Made by a program: the position numbers and the translations under genes. From positions 1 to 64,000 of the forward strand of contig CAZFCE010000002.1 of assembly GCA_964517605.1 (NCBI GenBank): 64,000 nt of DNA, read 5' to 3'. Below, piece after piece: positions 26,251 to 40,650 of the stretch (position 1 is its first letter; each line of letters starts with the position of its first letter). The DNA is from J095 sp964517605 (GTDB taxonomy: Bacteria; Chloroflexota; Anaerolineae; 4572-78; J111). The notes under the pieces were generated by a model. It ran no database searches and had not been told where the DNA came from. It saw nothing but the letters and a program-made list of their open reading frames with translations.

Positions 26251-28176
26251 TCAAATATCCAGGTTTTGCACCTGCTTGGCGTGGGTTTGGATAAATTTGC
26301 GGCGCGGGGCCACCGCAATCCCCATGAGCATGTCAAAGGTTTTATCGGCGGCGGCGGCGTCTTCTACTGTAACTTGCAGAATGGTGCGGGCTTCGGGGTT
26401 CATGGTGGTTTCCCATAACTGTTCGGGGTTCATTTCACCCAGGCCCTTGTAGCGCTGCAAATCCAGTTGCGAGCCGGTTCCGTTGAATTGCTCCACAAAT
26501 TTGTTCTTTTCGTCCTCGGTGTACACGTACACAATGTCTTTTTTATTTTTAATCCGGTACAGCGGCGGCTGGGCAATGTACATGTGGCCGTTTTCAATAA
26601 GGTGCGGCATATAACGGAAAAAGAAGGTTAGCAGCAGCGTGCGGATGTGCGCCCCGTCCACATCGGCGTCGGTCATAATGATGATGCGCCCGTACCGCAG
26701 CCCTTCAATGTTGAAATCGTCGCCAATACCGGTGCCCAGAGCCGTAACCAACGCCTTTACCTCGTTGTTGCCCAAAATTTTATCCAGCCTGGCCCGCTCG
26801 GTGTTGAGGATTTTTCCCCGTAGCGGCAAAATGGCCTGAAAACGCCGGTCACGGCCCTGTTTGGCACTGCCGCCGGCGCTGTCGCCCTCTACAATGTACA
26901 ACTCGGTGGCGGCGGTGTCGCGGCTGGAGCAATCGGCCAGCTTGCCGGGCAGGGTGCTGCTTTCCAGCGCGCTTTTGCGCAGCACCAGTTCACGCGCTTT
27001 TTTGGCCGCGTCTCTGGCCCGCGACGAGGTGAGACATTTATCAATAATGGCTTTGGCCTGGCGCGGGTGTTCTTCTAAAAAGGCCGAAAAATGTTCGCCC
27101 ACCACCGCCTCAACGATGGTTTTTACCTCGGCGTTCATCAATTTTACTTTGGTCTGGCTTTCAAATTGCGGGTCGGGGTGTTTAATGGAGACAATGGCCG
27201 TTAAGCCCTCGCGGGTGTCCTCGCCGGAGAAGTTGGCCTCGTTTTCCTTTAGTAGATTATTTTTGCGGGCGTAATCGTTAATGGTGCGGGTAAGCGCGGT
27301 GCGCAGCCCGGTCATGTGCGTGCCGCCATCGGGGGTGTGGATGGTGTTGGCAAAGGCGTACACGCTCTCGGTGTATACATCGGTAAATTGAATAGCCACC
27401 TCAACACCCACGTTGTCAATTTCTTTTTCAATGTAAACCGGGTCGTTCAGGGCTTGCCGGTTGCGGTTGAGGTAGCGCACAAACGAGGTAACGCCGCCTT
27501 CAAAGTAAAAGGTGTGTTCCTTTTCGTCATCGTCGCGCCGGTCAATAAACGTTAAGCGGATGCCTTTGGTCACAAAGGCCATTTCGCGAAAGCGCACCAG
27601 CAGCGTGTTCCAACTGTAGCCGGTAACTTCTTTAAATATTTCCGGGTCCCACCGAAACGTGATTTTGGTGCCGGTAACGGCGGTATCGGCATCGGCAACT
27701 TTTTGCACCGGCCCCTGCGGCACGCCCCGGGCGTATTCCTGCCGCCACACGCCGCCATCGCGGGTAACTTCGGCTATCAGCCATTCGCTCAAAGCGTTCA
27801 CCGCCGAAACGCCCACGCCGTGCAGCCCGCCCGATACCTTGTAGCTGTCGCTATCAAACTTGCCGCCGGCGTGCAGCGTGGTTAAGACCAGCTCCAGCGA
27901 CGACACTTTCTTCTGCGGGTGCTCGGCCACGGGGATGCCGCGCCCATTATCAATCACCGATACGCTTTCGTCGGGGTGGATAATAACCTGGATGTGGTCG
28001 CAGTAACCGCCCAGCGCCTCGTCAATTGAGTTATCAACCACTTCGTAAATCAGGTGGTGCAGCGCCTTGATGTCGGTACCGCCCACGTACATTCCGGGGC
28101 GACGGCGCACGGCCTCTAACCCTTCCAAAACCGTAATTTTATCGGCGGTGTACGTATTTGAGATGATTTTTGCCAT
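26251..28176 (-). CDS. gyrB: DNA gyrase subunit B
   Basis: ATG 28176 with GGAGG upstream gives 641 residues. This is the ATPase subunit of a type IIA topoisomerase. The GHKL ATPase domain shows EVVDNSIDEAL, DNGRGIPV and the GGLHGVGVSAVNALS lid motif; the transducer follows, then the TOPRIM domain with EGDSAGG and the metal-binding DADVDGAHI, and the QRYKGLGEMNPEQLWETTM C-terminal motif. The length fits GyrB/ParE without the enterobacterial insert. GyrB rather than ParE is inferred from the QRYKGLGEMN region and the single visible copy; gyrA is not in the window. Confidence 0.95.
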   Translation of the reverse strand: MAKIISNTYTADKITVLEGLEAVRRRPGMYVGGTDIKALHHLIYEVVDNSIDEALGGYCDHIQVIIHPDESVSVIDNGRGIPVAEHPQKKVSSLELVLTTLHAGGKFDSDSYKVSGGLHGVGVSAVNALSEWLIAEVTRDGGVWRQEYARGVPQGPVQKVADADTAVTGTKITFRWDPEIFKEVTGYSWNTLLVRFREMAFVTKGIRLTFIDRRDDDEKEHTFYFEGGVTSFVRYLNRNRQALNDPVYIEKEIDNVGVEVAIQFTDVYTESVYAFANTIHTPDGGTHMTGLRTALTRTINDYARKNNLLKENEANFSGEDTREGLTAIVSIKHPDPQFESQTKVKLMNAEVKTIVEAVVGEHFSAFLEEHPRQAKAIIDKCLTSSRARDAAKKARELVLRKSALESSTLPGKLADCSSRDTAATELYIVEGDSAGGSAKQGRDRRFQAILPLRGKILNTERARLDKILGNNEVKALVTALGTGIGDDFNIEGLRYGRIIIMTDADVDGAHIRTLLLTFFFRYMPHLIENGHMYIAQPPLYRIKNKKDIVYVYTEDEKNKFVEQFNGTGSQLDLQRYKGLGEMNPEQLWETTMNPEARTILQVTVEDAAAADKTFDMLMGIAVAPRRKFIQTHAKQVQNLDI

Positions 28177-28218
28177 AAAATTGCCTCCAAACCACAAATC
28201 TTATAAATCGGACAAGGT

Positions 28219-28247
28219 ATTATACCTGATATTGCCGTTTTTCTCAA
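28219..28247 (-). promoter_or_regulatory. Consensus-like promoter of gyrB
   Basis: On the minus strand, -35 TTGAGA (28242-28247), 17-bp spacer and a perfect -10 TATAAT (28219-28224). This gives a leader of about 35 nt. Confidence 0.7.
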
Positions 28248-28392
28248 ATTTTGCGCAAACCGGGCTTGCCATAAACCACCAGATATTGGGGCGAGCGCCC
28301 GTAATCGCCACTAAATATAGTGACCGCAATGACGAGTTTGGCCGGTTTCCAATCCGGCCCGATTTATGGTGGGCTGGATTGGTGCAATTTGG

Positions 28393-31683
<3,291 letters not shown>

Positions 31684-31715
31684 AGCTTGCTCCTTAACAG
31701 GGTTTTGCTCAATTT

Positions 31716-33413
<1,698 letters not shown>

Positions 33414-33530
33414 CGGCGTACTCGCGGCAAACTATATGCACATGGTAGCCTACAATGCCAACAAATACAACCCCCCGTTTAGCCTAAATCAAGGTTGTTG
33501 CAACGTCCCGCTTAGCGAATTGCGAATGTC

Positions 33531-33560
33531 GCCCCTACAATTTTTATTCTCCGGCGCGCT
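33531..33560. repeat. Second copy of the GCCCCTACAATTTT dispersed repeat
   Basis: Bases 33531-33560 match 16309-16339 almost fully (shared GCCCCTACAATTTT, ATTC and GGCGCGC blocks). It lies in the gap between the oxidoreductase stop and the ligase start, so like the other copy it is intergenic and at a gene's 3' side. The hairpins of the first copy are not present here. Confidence 0.6.
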
Positions 33561-33598
33561 GGCGCTGGCAACGGATTGGGCCACAAACGCCGAACCTG

Positions 33599-34741
33599 CT
33601 ACACCTCAGTTACCGCCACCCAGCGGCCTTCTGCCGCCGAGCGCATAGCCGCTTCCATCACTGTTTGCACCTTGAGGCCATCGGCCAAAGTTGGAGCGGC
33701 GGGGGTATTGGTGGCAATGGCCTTTAAAAACCGGTATTGGCATTCGGCGTGAGTGCGCGCAAAACTGGGAGCCATCGTCCAATCGGGTATTTTTTGGCCC
33801 TCGTAGCGTTGCACCGTTTCTACCCGCCGAAAGCCGCGCCGCCCGCCGAGCGGCTGGTCGGGGTCGCTGACATCGTAAATTTCCAGCCAACTGGGGTCGG
33901 CGGCGTTAAAACGCAGCGCGCCCCGGTCGCCAAAAATTTCAATTTGCAAATCGTTGGTTGCGCCGGTGCCCATCCGCGAAATTTCTACCAGCCCCAGCGT
34001 GCCATCGGCCTGGCGCAAATGCAGCAGCGCCAAATCATCCACATCCACCGGCCCCTTTTCGGTAGCCCCGGCGGTGATGGGCCGCTCTTTGATTAACGTT
34101 TCCAGCACGGCCTGCACCGCGCCAAAATCGCCCAGCAGGTAGTAAATCAAATCCAGCACGTGCGCGCCCAAATCAAACAGCGCCCCGCCGCCGGATACAT
34201 CGCGCCGCAGCCGCCAAGAGAGCGGTTTTTGGGGATCAATGTAGCTGGCACGGTAGTAGCGCCCCCTAAAAGAAAATATCCGGCCCACAAAACCGGCTTC
34301 CATCAATTGGCGGGCGCGGGTAATGGCGGGAAAAAAGCGAAAGTTAAAGGTCATTTGGGTTTGGATACCGGCTTGCTCCGCCGCCGCAACCATGCGCCGG
34401 CCTTCGGCCACGGTCATGGCCAGCGGCTTTTCACAGTAGATGTGCTTGCCCACCGCCGCCGCTGCCAGCACAACCTCGGCGTGATGCCGGTTGGGCACGC
34501 AGCAATCAATCACGTGTACGTCGGGCCGGGCCAGCAGGTCGTGGTAGTTGGCTGTCCAACTGGCCGCACCGCCAATTTCCTGCGCCGCCGCCTGCGCGGT
34601 TTCTGGGCGAGTGGTGGCCACGCCCACAATCTGAAACTGGTCGGCGGGCAGGCCGTAGTGAAACAGCAGGTCGCGGTAGCCCATTGCGTGAACCCGGCCA
34701 ATGCCGCCGTAACCAATCATGCCAATGCCAAGTTTTCTCAT
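33599..34741 (-). CDS. Gfo/Idh/MocA family oxidoreductase
   Basis: ATG 34741 is chosen because GGAGG lies 6 nt upstream; the GTG two codons earlier overlaps that site. The 380-residue protein has an N-terminal Rossmann NAD(P) fold (LGIGMIGYGGIGRVHAMGY), the EKPLAMTVAEGRRM motif with the catalytic-site lysine of the family, and a C-terminal alpha/beta domain (FRGRYYRASYID..., GGALFDLGAHVLDLIYYLLG). Such enzymes oxidise or reduce sugars, inositols or their derivatives. The substrate is unknown; the glycosidase and solute-binding genes upstream suggest carbohydrate use. Confidence 0.93.
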   Translation of the reverse strand: MRKLGIGMIGYGGIGRVHAMGYRDLLFHYGLPADQFQIVGVATTRPETAQAAAQEIGGAASWTANYHDLLARPDVHVIDCCVPNRHHAEVVLAAAAVGKHIYCEKPLAMTVAEGRRMVAAAEQAGIQTQMTFNFRFFPAITRARQLMEAGFVGRIFSFRGRYYRASYIDPQKPLSWRLRRDVSGGGALFDLGAHVLDLIYYLLGDFGAVQAVLETLIKERPITAGATEKGPVDVDDLALLHLRQADGTLGLVEISRMGTGATNDLQIEIFGDRGALRFNAADPSWLEIYDVSDPDQPLGGRRGFRRVETVQRYEGQKIPDWTMAPSFARTHAECQYRFLKAIATNTPAAPTLADGLKVQTVMEAAMRSAAEGRWVAVTEV

Positions 34742-34822
34742 AGTCACCTCCGCGTTTTTTCACACTGATGGCGTTTGCCGTTGACGTTAAAAATTTACCC
34801 GTCCACACCGGTTCGAGTGGAA

Positions 34823-35674
34823 TTATTCGCCGGTGGCGATGGGCCGGGCGGGGTTGGTAATCCATTCGCTCCACGAGCCGGCGTACAATCGGGCTTCGCC
34901 CAGCCCGGCGTGAGTCGCCGCCAAAATGTTGTGCGCCGCCGTTACCCCGGAACCGCAGTAAAAAACCGCCCGCTCCACCGGCGTTTGGCCCAATTGCGCG
35001 GCAAACCTCGCTTTGAGGACAGCGGGCGCTAAAAACGTGCCGTCAGCGTTTAAATTGTCGGCATACGGCAGCGAGATTGCGCCGGGAATATGGCCGGCTA
35101 CCGGATCAATGGTTTCGTTTTCGCCCCGGTAGCGGTCGGCGGCGCGGCTGTCAAACAAGCGGTAGGCGGGATCAACCCGCAGGGTATCAACCTGGGCGGT
35201 ATCTACTGATAATTCGGGGCGCGGGCGCGGGGTAAACCGGCGCGGCGGGCGCAAAACAATGGCCGCATCCACCGGGCGGCCTTCGGCCTGCCACCGGAGC
35301 CAGCCGCCATCGAGCACGGCCACGGCGTTATGCCCCAGCCAGCGCAATAGCCACCACAACCGGGCGGCCATCGCCCCACCCGAACTATCGTAAGCCACCA
35401 CCTGCGTGCCGGAGTCAATACCCCAGGCGGAGAGGGTGTTCACCAGGTTGGCCACTGCCGGCAACGGGTGGCGTCCGGTTTGGCCGGAGATAACCGGCCC
35501 GGCCAGGTCGCGGTCCAGGTGAGCGTACACCGCGCCGGGAATGTGGCCGTGTTGGTAGTCGCGTTCACCCAGGCCGGGATCGGCCAGCGCAAAGCGGCAA
35601 TCCATAATGGCCCAGGCCGGGTTGTTTAGTTGATCGGCCAGTTGGCCGGTGGTGATAAGAGTTTGGTAAATCAT
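34823..35674 (-). CDS. Sulfurtransferase (3-mercaptopyruvate/thiosulfate type, tandem rhodanese)
   Basis: ATG 35674 gives a 283-residue protein (GAGG at 9 nt; a second ATG two codons upstream is too close). It has two rhodanese domains, an inactive N-terminal one (about 5-140) with the HIPGAVYAHLDRDL motif and an active C-terminal one with persulfide-forming C240 in the loop CGSGVTA, which favours 3-mercaptopyruvate over thiosulfate specificity. GHIPGAISLPY is also present. It moves sulfane sulfur to thiol or cyanide acceptors. It starts 25 bp after the solute-binding protein gene and is probably in the same operon. Confidence 0.93.
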   Translation of the reverse strand: MIYQTLITTGQLADQLNNPAWAIMDCRFALADPGLGERDYQHGHIPGAVYAHLDRDLAGPVISGQTGRHPLPAVANLVNTLSAWGIDSGTQVVAYDSSGGAMAARLWWLLRWLGHNAVAVLDGGWLRWQAEGRPVDAAIVLRPPRRFTPRPRPELSVDTAQVDTLRVDPAYRLFDSRAADRYRGENETIDPVAGHIPGAISLPYADNLNADGTFLAPAVLKARFAAQLGQTPVERAVFYCGSGVTAAHNILAATHAGLGEARLYAGSWSEWITNPARPIATGE

Positions 35675-35699
35675 GGTCATCAGCCTCGTTTTGATTTTT

Positions 35700-36518
35700 T
35701 CAGGGTTGCGTTGCCAGCCAACGCGCCTGTAATTTGGCCAGTTCGCCGCTGTCTTCCAGCCGGGCGAATGTGCGATTAACGGCCTCCAGCAGATCCCGGC
35801 TTTGAATGTGTACCGCCGCCGCGTACCATTCATCGGTGAGGTAGGCGGCAATTTTTGCGCCGCGCGGCTCGGCAGCCACCGCCGTAACGCCATCCACAAT
35901 GGCGGCATCGGCCTGGCCGTTGAGCAGGGCGGTTACGGCTTCGGCGGCGGTGGGCCGGCGCACCAGGGTGAGGTTGGGCAGTTCTTTGGCCAGCCGCCGG
36001 GCTTCCATATCGGCCTGGCTGCCCCATTCGATGGCCAGCGTGTGGCCGGGTAAATCGGCCTGGGTTTTGATGGCCGCGCTTCCGGCGGGAATCAGCAACA
36101 CCTGCCCGGCGTTGAAATAGTTGCGGGTGTAGGCCACGTCTTTAGTCCAGCGGGCATCGTAGGGCAACCCGGAGATAACCAAATCGGCGCGGCGGGCCAG
36201 CAGGGCATCGTACAGGCCGTCAAAGCCAATATTAACCGGTTCCAGTTTTACGCCCAAATCGGTGGCTACGGCCTGCGCCAGGTCAACATCCAGGCCGACA
36301 ATCTGGCCGGCGGCGTTGAAGCTTTCAAACGGCGGAAAGCTGGCATCCAGCCCGACGCGCAGCGTGCCGCGCTGTTTGATTTCGGCCAGCGCGCCGTCAT
36401 CGTGGGGCCACAGCCACCAGGCCAGCAGCCCGGCGGCAGCCAAAAGCAGCGCCAGTATCAGCCAGCGCCGGCGAATGGCGAACAGTGAATGACGACTGAT
36501 AAACGGTGAATGCCCCAT
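35700..36518 (-). CDS. Membrane-anchored family 3 extracellular solute-binding protein
   Basis: Start ATG 36518 gives 272 residues. A basic N-terminus and hydrophobic helix (RRRWLILALLLAAAGLLAWWLW) act as a signal anchor or uncleaved signal. The mature part is a type II periplasmic binding fold of the amino-acid/polar-solute class: GTLRVGLDASFPPFE, GLDVDLAQAVATDLG, DLVISGLPYDARW, and a DAAIVDG stretch. No permease or ATPase gene is next to it, so it is an orphan ABC receptor or a sensing protein. It is 16 bp downstream of the glycosidase gene. Confidence 0.9.
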   Translation of the reverse strand: MGHSPFISRHSLFAIRRRWLILALLLAAAGLLAWWLWPHDDGALAEIKQRGTLRVGLDASFPPFESFNAAGQIVGLDVDLAQAVATDLGVKLEPVNIGFDGLYDALLARRADLVISGLPYDARWTKDVAYTRNYFNAGQVLLIPAGSAAIKTQADLPGHTLAIEWGSQADMEARRLAKELPNLTLVRRPTAAEAVTALLNGQADAAIVDGVTAVAAEPRGAKIAAYLTDEWYAAAVHIQSRDLLEAVNRTFARLEDSGELAKLQARWLATQP

Positions 36519-36534
36519 CACCCAAAAAATCCTT

Positions 36535-37665
36535 TTAGTTTTGGCCCGCTGCGCCCTGGCTGTACCGCTGCACTTCCAGGTAAATCGGTTTGGGGTCAAA
36601 ATCCGGGGTGACAAATGTAAAGTAGTCCAAGTAGGTTTTGGCCGGCCACGGATACCGAAAGGCCCACAGCGCCGCCACTTTGGCCCACGGCCAGCTTTGC
36701 GCCAGTTGGTAGGCGCGGATGGTATTTTGGATGCGCTGGGCCGGTTTTACGGCGCGCGTCCAGCGGGGGTGGTCGTTCCAGCCGCCTTCGGTGATGTAAA
36801 TGGGCAAATTGGCCAGCCCGTTATTGGCCAAAAGCTGATGTACCAGCTCCACCCGCCTAAAATTAATTACCTCCGGGTCGGGCGGGTCGTCCGCCGGAAA
36901 ACTCCAGCCGTAGGCATGCACCGCCAGCCCGTCCATAACGCTGCCAGCGCCGGCGGCGAGCATGCGCTGCAAGTAAACCAGGTCGTTCATGGCCTGATCG
37001 CTGCCGGGAGCCGCCAGCGTGGGAGCCAGCGCCCCGCCCAGCACCTGCACCTCCGGGTGCGCCGATTGCCGCACCCGTTGAAAAGCCACGCGCAACAACT
37101 CGGTGTAGCCTTCGGGGTTGATGGGCTGAAACCCCCACTCCAGCGCCAGGTTGGGTTCATTCCAAATAACCACCGCCGCCACCCGGTCGCCGTAGCGATT
37201 GACAAACGCGGCTACGTAATCGCCAAAAGCGGCGTAATATTCCGGCGGCAGATACGACGAGGCCGAATCGGCGGAACGCGCCCACTCCGGCACAAAACCC
37301 AGCCGGGCGATAACCCGCAAGCCCTGGCGGCTGGCGTGATCCAGCACCAAATCGCTGTGCGACCAATCAAAATAACCGGGCAGCGGCTCACGGTAGGCCC
37401 ACGGAAAATACTCTACAATCCACGGCGCGCCCATTTCACGCACCATTTGCAGCGTGCGCTTGATTTTCCACGGCTCTACTTCGTCGGTGAGGCGGGTGTG
37501 AATGCCCATTTTGGGGTTGATGGTGATAACCGTTTGGGGCGAACCGAGTTCAATTTGGCCGGGCGGCTGCGAACCGCCAGCCAGCCAGAGCAGCGCCGTT
37601 AACGCAACCAGCACCGGCAGCGCCCGCCGCGCCATAACTTTGATGGCAGAAATGTCTGTTTTCAT
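36535..37665 (-). CDS. GH39-like glycoside hydrolase (clan A)
   Basis: ATG 37665 gives 376 residues with an N-terminal signal/anchor helix (ALPVLVALTALLWLAGG). The TIM-barrel glycosidase domain shows the acid/base E170 in VVIWNEPNL and the nucleophile E293 in PIYITEGGWND, the clan GH-A pattern seen in GH39 and related families. It probably acts outside the membrane on a polysaccharide or glycoside; the substrate is not clear. It lies 7 bp after the phospholipase-D gene and 16 bp before the solute-binding gene, so it sits in the middle of an operon. Confidence 0.87.
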   Translation of the reverse strand: MKTDISAIKVMARRALPVLVALTALLWLAGGSQPPGQIELGSPQTVITINPKMGIHTRLTDEVEPWKIKRTLQMVREMGAPWIVEYFPWAYREPLPGYFDWSHSDLVLDHASRQGLRVIARLGFVPEWARSADSASSYLPPEYYAAFGDYVAAFVNRYGDRVAAVVIWNEPNLALEWGFQPINPEGYTELLRVAFQRVRQSAHPEVQVLGGALAPTLAAPGSDQAMNDLVYLQRMLAAGAGSVMDGLAVHAYGWSFPADDPPDPEVINFRRVELVHQLLANNGLANLPIYITEGGWNDHPRWTRAVKPAQRIQNTIRAYQLAQSWPWAKVAALWAFRYPWPAKTYLDYFTFVTPDFDPKPIYLEVQRYSQGAAGQN

Positions 37666-37672
37666 CCCGCAG

Positions 37673-38863
37673 TTATTTGCGGGCGGCGCGGCAATCAAAT
37701 TCTTTGGTGTCGGGAGATTTGGCGGCAGCTTCAACCCGGCCAAATTCTTGCAGGTAAAGGGCGGCTACCGCCGGGCTGTGGATGACCAGCACGTTATCAT
37801 CGTTGGCGGTATCGGCGGTGGCGGTAAAATTAAACGAGCCGGTTACAACAATGCTGTCATCAATGATAATCACTTTGTGGTGCATGGTGTAGGAATTGCC
37901 ATCCACTTTAACCGGCAGTTTGGCGCACGCCAGCGGCACCAGCGCCCCCTGCGAGGCCCCGCGATTTTCAATGACGCCGGTTACTTCCACGCCGGCTTTG
38001 GCCCGCGCAATCATGGCCGCCGCCAGGTCGGGGTGGGTGTAGGTAAACGCCATAAACCGGATGGATTTTTTGGCGTCCTGCACGTATTGAACCAGTTTGG
38101 GCATTACATCATCCACCGGCGAGAAGTAGTTTTCCACCTGAACGCCATCGAGCTTTAACTCCGGGTTGGTCGCTCCCACGGTGGCGTGGGTGCCAAAATG
38201 TTTGCCCTGGTACAACTCATTAAATTTGGCCTGGTAGTTGGCAATCAGTTTGGGGGCGGTGATTTGCAACAGGTTGTTGTTGTTGCGGAACGTATCGTTA
38301 TAAGACATGTTCCACGACCCCATAAACAGGGTTTTGCCATCCACAATGATGATTTTGTTGTGCATTAGGCCGTTGGAGCGGCCCCCGTTCATCACTTTGA
38401 TTTTGGCTGCCTTGAGAACACTCGACGTTTTGAAGATTTTGCCGGTGGGTGAGCGTTTGGCCTCTAACTCCTGCGAGCCGTTTTCGCCATCTACCACCAC
38501 CCGCACCTGAACGCCGCGTTTGCTGGCCTCAACCAGCGCGTTGACCACGCTGGGCAGGTTTAAATCAAAAGAGGCCAGGTCAATGGATTTGGAGGCGCGG
38601 TTTAATACCGGCACCACCTGCTGATCAATGCCGTTTTCGGTGTTGTCGGGCGGGTTGGGGTTGGTAAAGTAAATTTTTAACCAGGATGGCATTTCTTTTG
38701 AGGCGTTGTCCGGCGCAACCGCCAATGCTTTGTTAGCTGATGGGTTTTCCTCTGGCGTAGCCAGCCCGCCGCACGCAAGGAAGCTGGTTAGTACCACCAC
38801 TCCGGTAAAAATAAGCGACATAGTTTTGGTTAAGCGTCCCAAAGCGGGCATTTTGTTTGGCAT
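37673..38863 (-). CDS. Phospholipase D-like lipoprotein with two HKD motifs
   Basis: ATG 38863 with AAGGAG gives 396 residues. The N-terminus is a lipoprotein-type signal (MSLIFTGVVVLTSFLACGG) with a probable lipidated Cys, so it is membrane-bound outside the cytoplasm. Two HxKx4D motifs, MHNKIIIVDGKTLFMGSWN and MHHKVIIIDDSIVVTGSFN, form the single active site of the PLD superfamily, which covers phospholipases, cardiolipin synthases and endonucleases. The form with one domain pair resembles PLD-like nucleases or lipases. The RBS overlaps the stop of the preceding gene. Confidence 0.9.
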   Translation of the reverse strand: MPNKMPALGRLTKTMSLIFTGVVVLTSFLACGGLATPEENPSANKALAVAPDNASKEMPSWLKIYFTNPNPPDNTENGIDQQVVPVLNRASKSIDLASFDLNLPSVVNALVEASKRGVQVRVVVDGENGSQELEAKRSPTGKIFKTSSVLKAAKIKVMNGGRSNGLMHNKIIIVDGKTLFMGSWNMSYNDTFRNNNNLLQITAPKLIANYQAKFNELYQGKHFGTHATVGATNPELKLDGVQVENYFSPVDDVMPKLVQYVQDAKKSIRFMAFTYTHPDLAAAMIARAKAGVEVTGVIENRGASQGALVPLACAKLPVKVDGNSYTMHHKVIIIDDSIVVTGSFNFTATADTANDDNVLVIHSPAVAALYLQEFGRVEAAAKSPDTKEFDCRAARK

Positions 38864-38873
38864 GGTGTTCTCC

Positions 38874-39284
38874 TTACGATTTTTCGCCCGGCTCGGCGGG
38901 GGTGAGCCACTCAACTAAAAATTGCAACGCCTGGCTTGAGGTCATGCTGCCAAGTTGAGCGGCGGCGGCGGTTCGCTCATCCGCGCCAACCTTGTGGCTG
39001 CCGCCAAAAGCTTTGGCATGGGACTTAACCAGCTTGCCCAGTTCGGCGGCTAAATCGGCGGTCTCCAGCGCGTCGAGCTGGCCAACCAACTGGTTTACCT
39101 GGCGCATTACCGCCATCAGGGCGTTAACCCGCGTTCCGGCGGCCTCCTCATCCTCAATGTCCTGAACAAGCTGCTTTACCTGGCTGCTGCCCCAATTTAA
39201 CAACCAGTTGGCGTCTTCGTCCATCAGTTCGGCGGTTAGATTTTCGTTTTCGAGAAGGCGCTCAATAAAAACCTTTGCGTCCAT
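38874..39284 (-). CDS. Small acidic helical hypothetical protein
   Basis: A 136-residue, predicted all-alpha protein (MDAKVFIERLLENENL, WLLNWGSSQVKQLVQDIED, LMAVMRQVNQLVGQLDALE, SSQALQFLVEWLTP). There is no signal peptide, membrane helix or known motif. Its stop TAA forms part of the AAGGAG site of the phospholipase-D lipoprotein gene, which indicates translational coupling. Function unknown. Confidence 0.75.
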   Translation of the reverse strand: MDAKVFIERLLENENLTAELMDEDANWLLNWGSSQVKQLVQDIEDEEAAGTRVNALMAVMRQVNQLVGQLDALETADLAAELGKLVKSHAKAFGGSHKVGADERTAAAAQLGSMTSSQALQFLVEWLTPAEPGEKS

Positions 39285-39380
39285 ATTATTGTGCTCCCTT
39301 TACCTATACCCTCGAAAATTTCGGAGAAATCACTTTAAAAATCTTGTTACAGAAGATTATCGTCCGGCGCGATGACCGGC

Positions 39381-40598
39381 TCAATCCGCCGCCCACCATT
39401 TGAGGCCATCGGATTTACTGCTGTCTTCGGTGAGCGATTTGAAGATTTGGTTTTGTTTGGCCAGTTCGGCCAGCGCCGCTTCGCGTTTGGTTTTATTAAA
39501 CAGTGTGAACGGGTTGAGTAATTTTAACACCGCTCTGAAAAAATCCGCCACACTGCCTGCCAGTTTTAGCAGCAACTCACTGATGATTTCCTGCCGAAAG
39601 CCGGCAATCCAGCCCAACAACATCTGCAACATAATCACCGTGGATGCGTCCACAATCTGGCTGGTTCGGGCGCTGAACAGCCGTTGCAGCGATAAATACC
39701 CCGCCGCCACCAGCAAATACAGCACCACCCCAAACATAGCGCCCACCACGGGTTGCACCAAATACCACATTAACGCCTGGCGATCAAAATCCTGGTCGTA
39801 AGAAACCTGTTGATACAACTTGTTCAACATGCCGAACACGCCGCCCAGCCCGCCCGCCAGCGCCGTGGGCCAGGCTGCCAGCAAAATCATCATTGGCAAA
39901 ATTACTGGAGCCGGCTCCGGTTGCAGAATGGCTTGCCCGGATTGCAAAAAGCTGAACAGCAGCGCCACCGCCCAAAATATGCCGTAGCCCAACACAAAAA
40001 TGCCCCAGGTGTAAGACCAGCGCCGCAACTGCCGCTGGCGGCGATACCATTCTTTAAATGAAAACGGGGCGTTGGGGTTGATGGGAGCCGGCAGGTGTGA
40101 CTCGGGTTGGGTTTGGCGCAGCATGGCCCTGAGCTTTAAAAAGCCTTGCTGCTGGTAATAGCCGGCTGTCCAGGCCAGCAGCAGGTAAATTGCCGTAAAC
40201 GTTGACGAAGCCAGAATTTGCACTACCGGAAGCTGGCGCAGCGTGGCAAAATTGATGATGAGCGTGCCGGGCACGGTAATCAGCGTAAAAACGGCCACGC
40301 CAGCGATTGCGCCCACCGGCGGTTGCAGAATGTAATACACCAGGGATTGGTCCACAAAATCCTGTTTAACGGCAACGTGGTCGCCCAGCCGGTTGAGCAT
40401 AGTCACCGCGCCGCCCGCGCCGCCCGCCAGCGCCGAGGCCGCCACCGCCGTTACAAAATTGGCCGCCGCTCCGTCTGACCCCAACAGGCCATTCAACACC
40501 CCAAACAACCCCAATGTTGCCATTAACCAGAGCAGGCCATAGCCAAAAAGGGGCAAGCCGCGCCGGTACGAGCTACTAAATAACGCTTCTCTGGTCAT
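39381..40598 (-). CDS. Polytopic membrane protein with internal duplication
   Basis: A 405-residue protein with about eight hydrophobic helices arranged as two similar halves. Each half has the pattern AGGxGGxxxMLNxLxxxVxxxQDFxxQxLxYYxxQPxxGAxxGVxxxxL (for example LNRLGDHVAVKQDFVDQ and LNKLYQQVSYDQDFDRQ). The halves are joined by a basic loop (about 185-205). I do not recognise the family. The protein ends in a soluble tail of about 50 residues. It may begin the operon that runs down to the oxidoreductase or be a separate unit; a 96-bp gap follows it. Confidence 0.78.
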   Translation of the reverse strand: MTREALFSSSYRRGLPLFGYGLLWLMATLGLFGVLNGLLGSDGAAANFVTAVAASALAGGAGGAVTMLNRLGDHVAVKQDFVDQSLVYYILQPPVGAIAGVAVFTLITVPGTLIINFATLRQLPVVQILASSTFTAIYLLLAWTAGYYQQQGFLKLRAMLRQTQPESHLPAPINPNAPFSFKEWYRRQRQLRRWSYTWGIFVLGYGIFWAVALLFSFLQSGQAILQPEPAPVILPMMILLAAWPTALAGGLGGVFGMLNKLYQQVSYDQDFDRQALMWYLVQPVVGAMFGVVLYLLVAAGYLSLQRLFSARTSQIVDASTVIMLQMLLGWIAGFRQEIISELLLKLAGSVADFFRAVLKLLNPFTLFNKTKREAALAELAKQNQIFKSLTEDSSKSDGLKWWAAD

Positions 40599-40650
40599 TG
40601 ATGCACTCCTGCATTGCTGTTAGCCCCGGTTAAATTCCAAACCTTTAACA

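Noticed and set aside
36541..37602. 353-codon plus-strand frame opposite the GH39-like gene
   Set aside because: The minus-strand glycosidase has both catalytic Glu motifs and a coherent signal; the antisense frame is an Arg/His-rich shadow.
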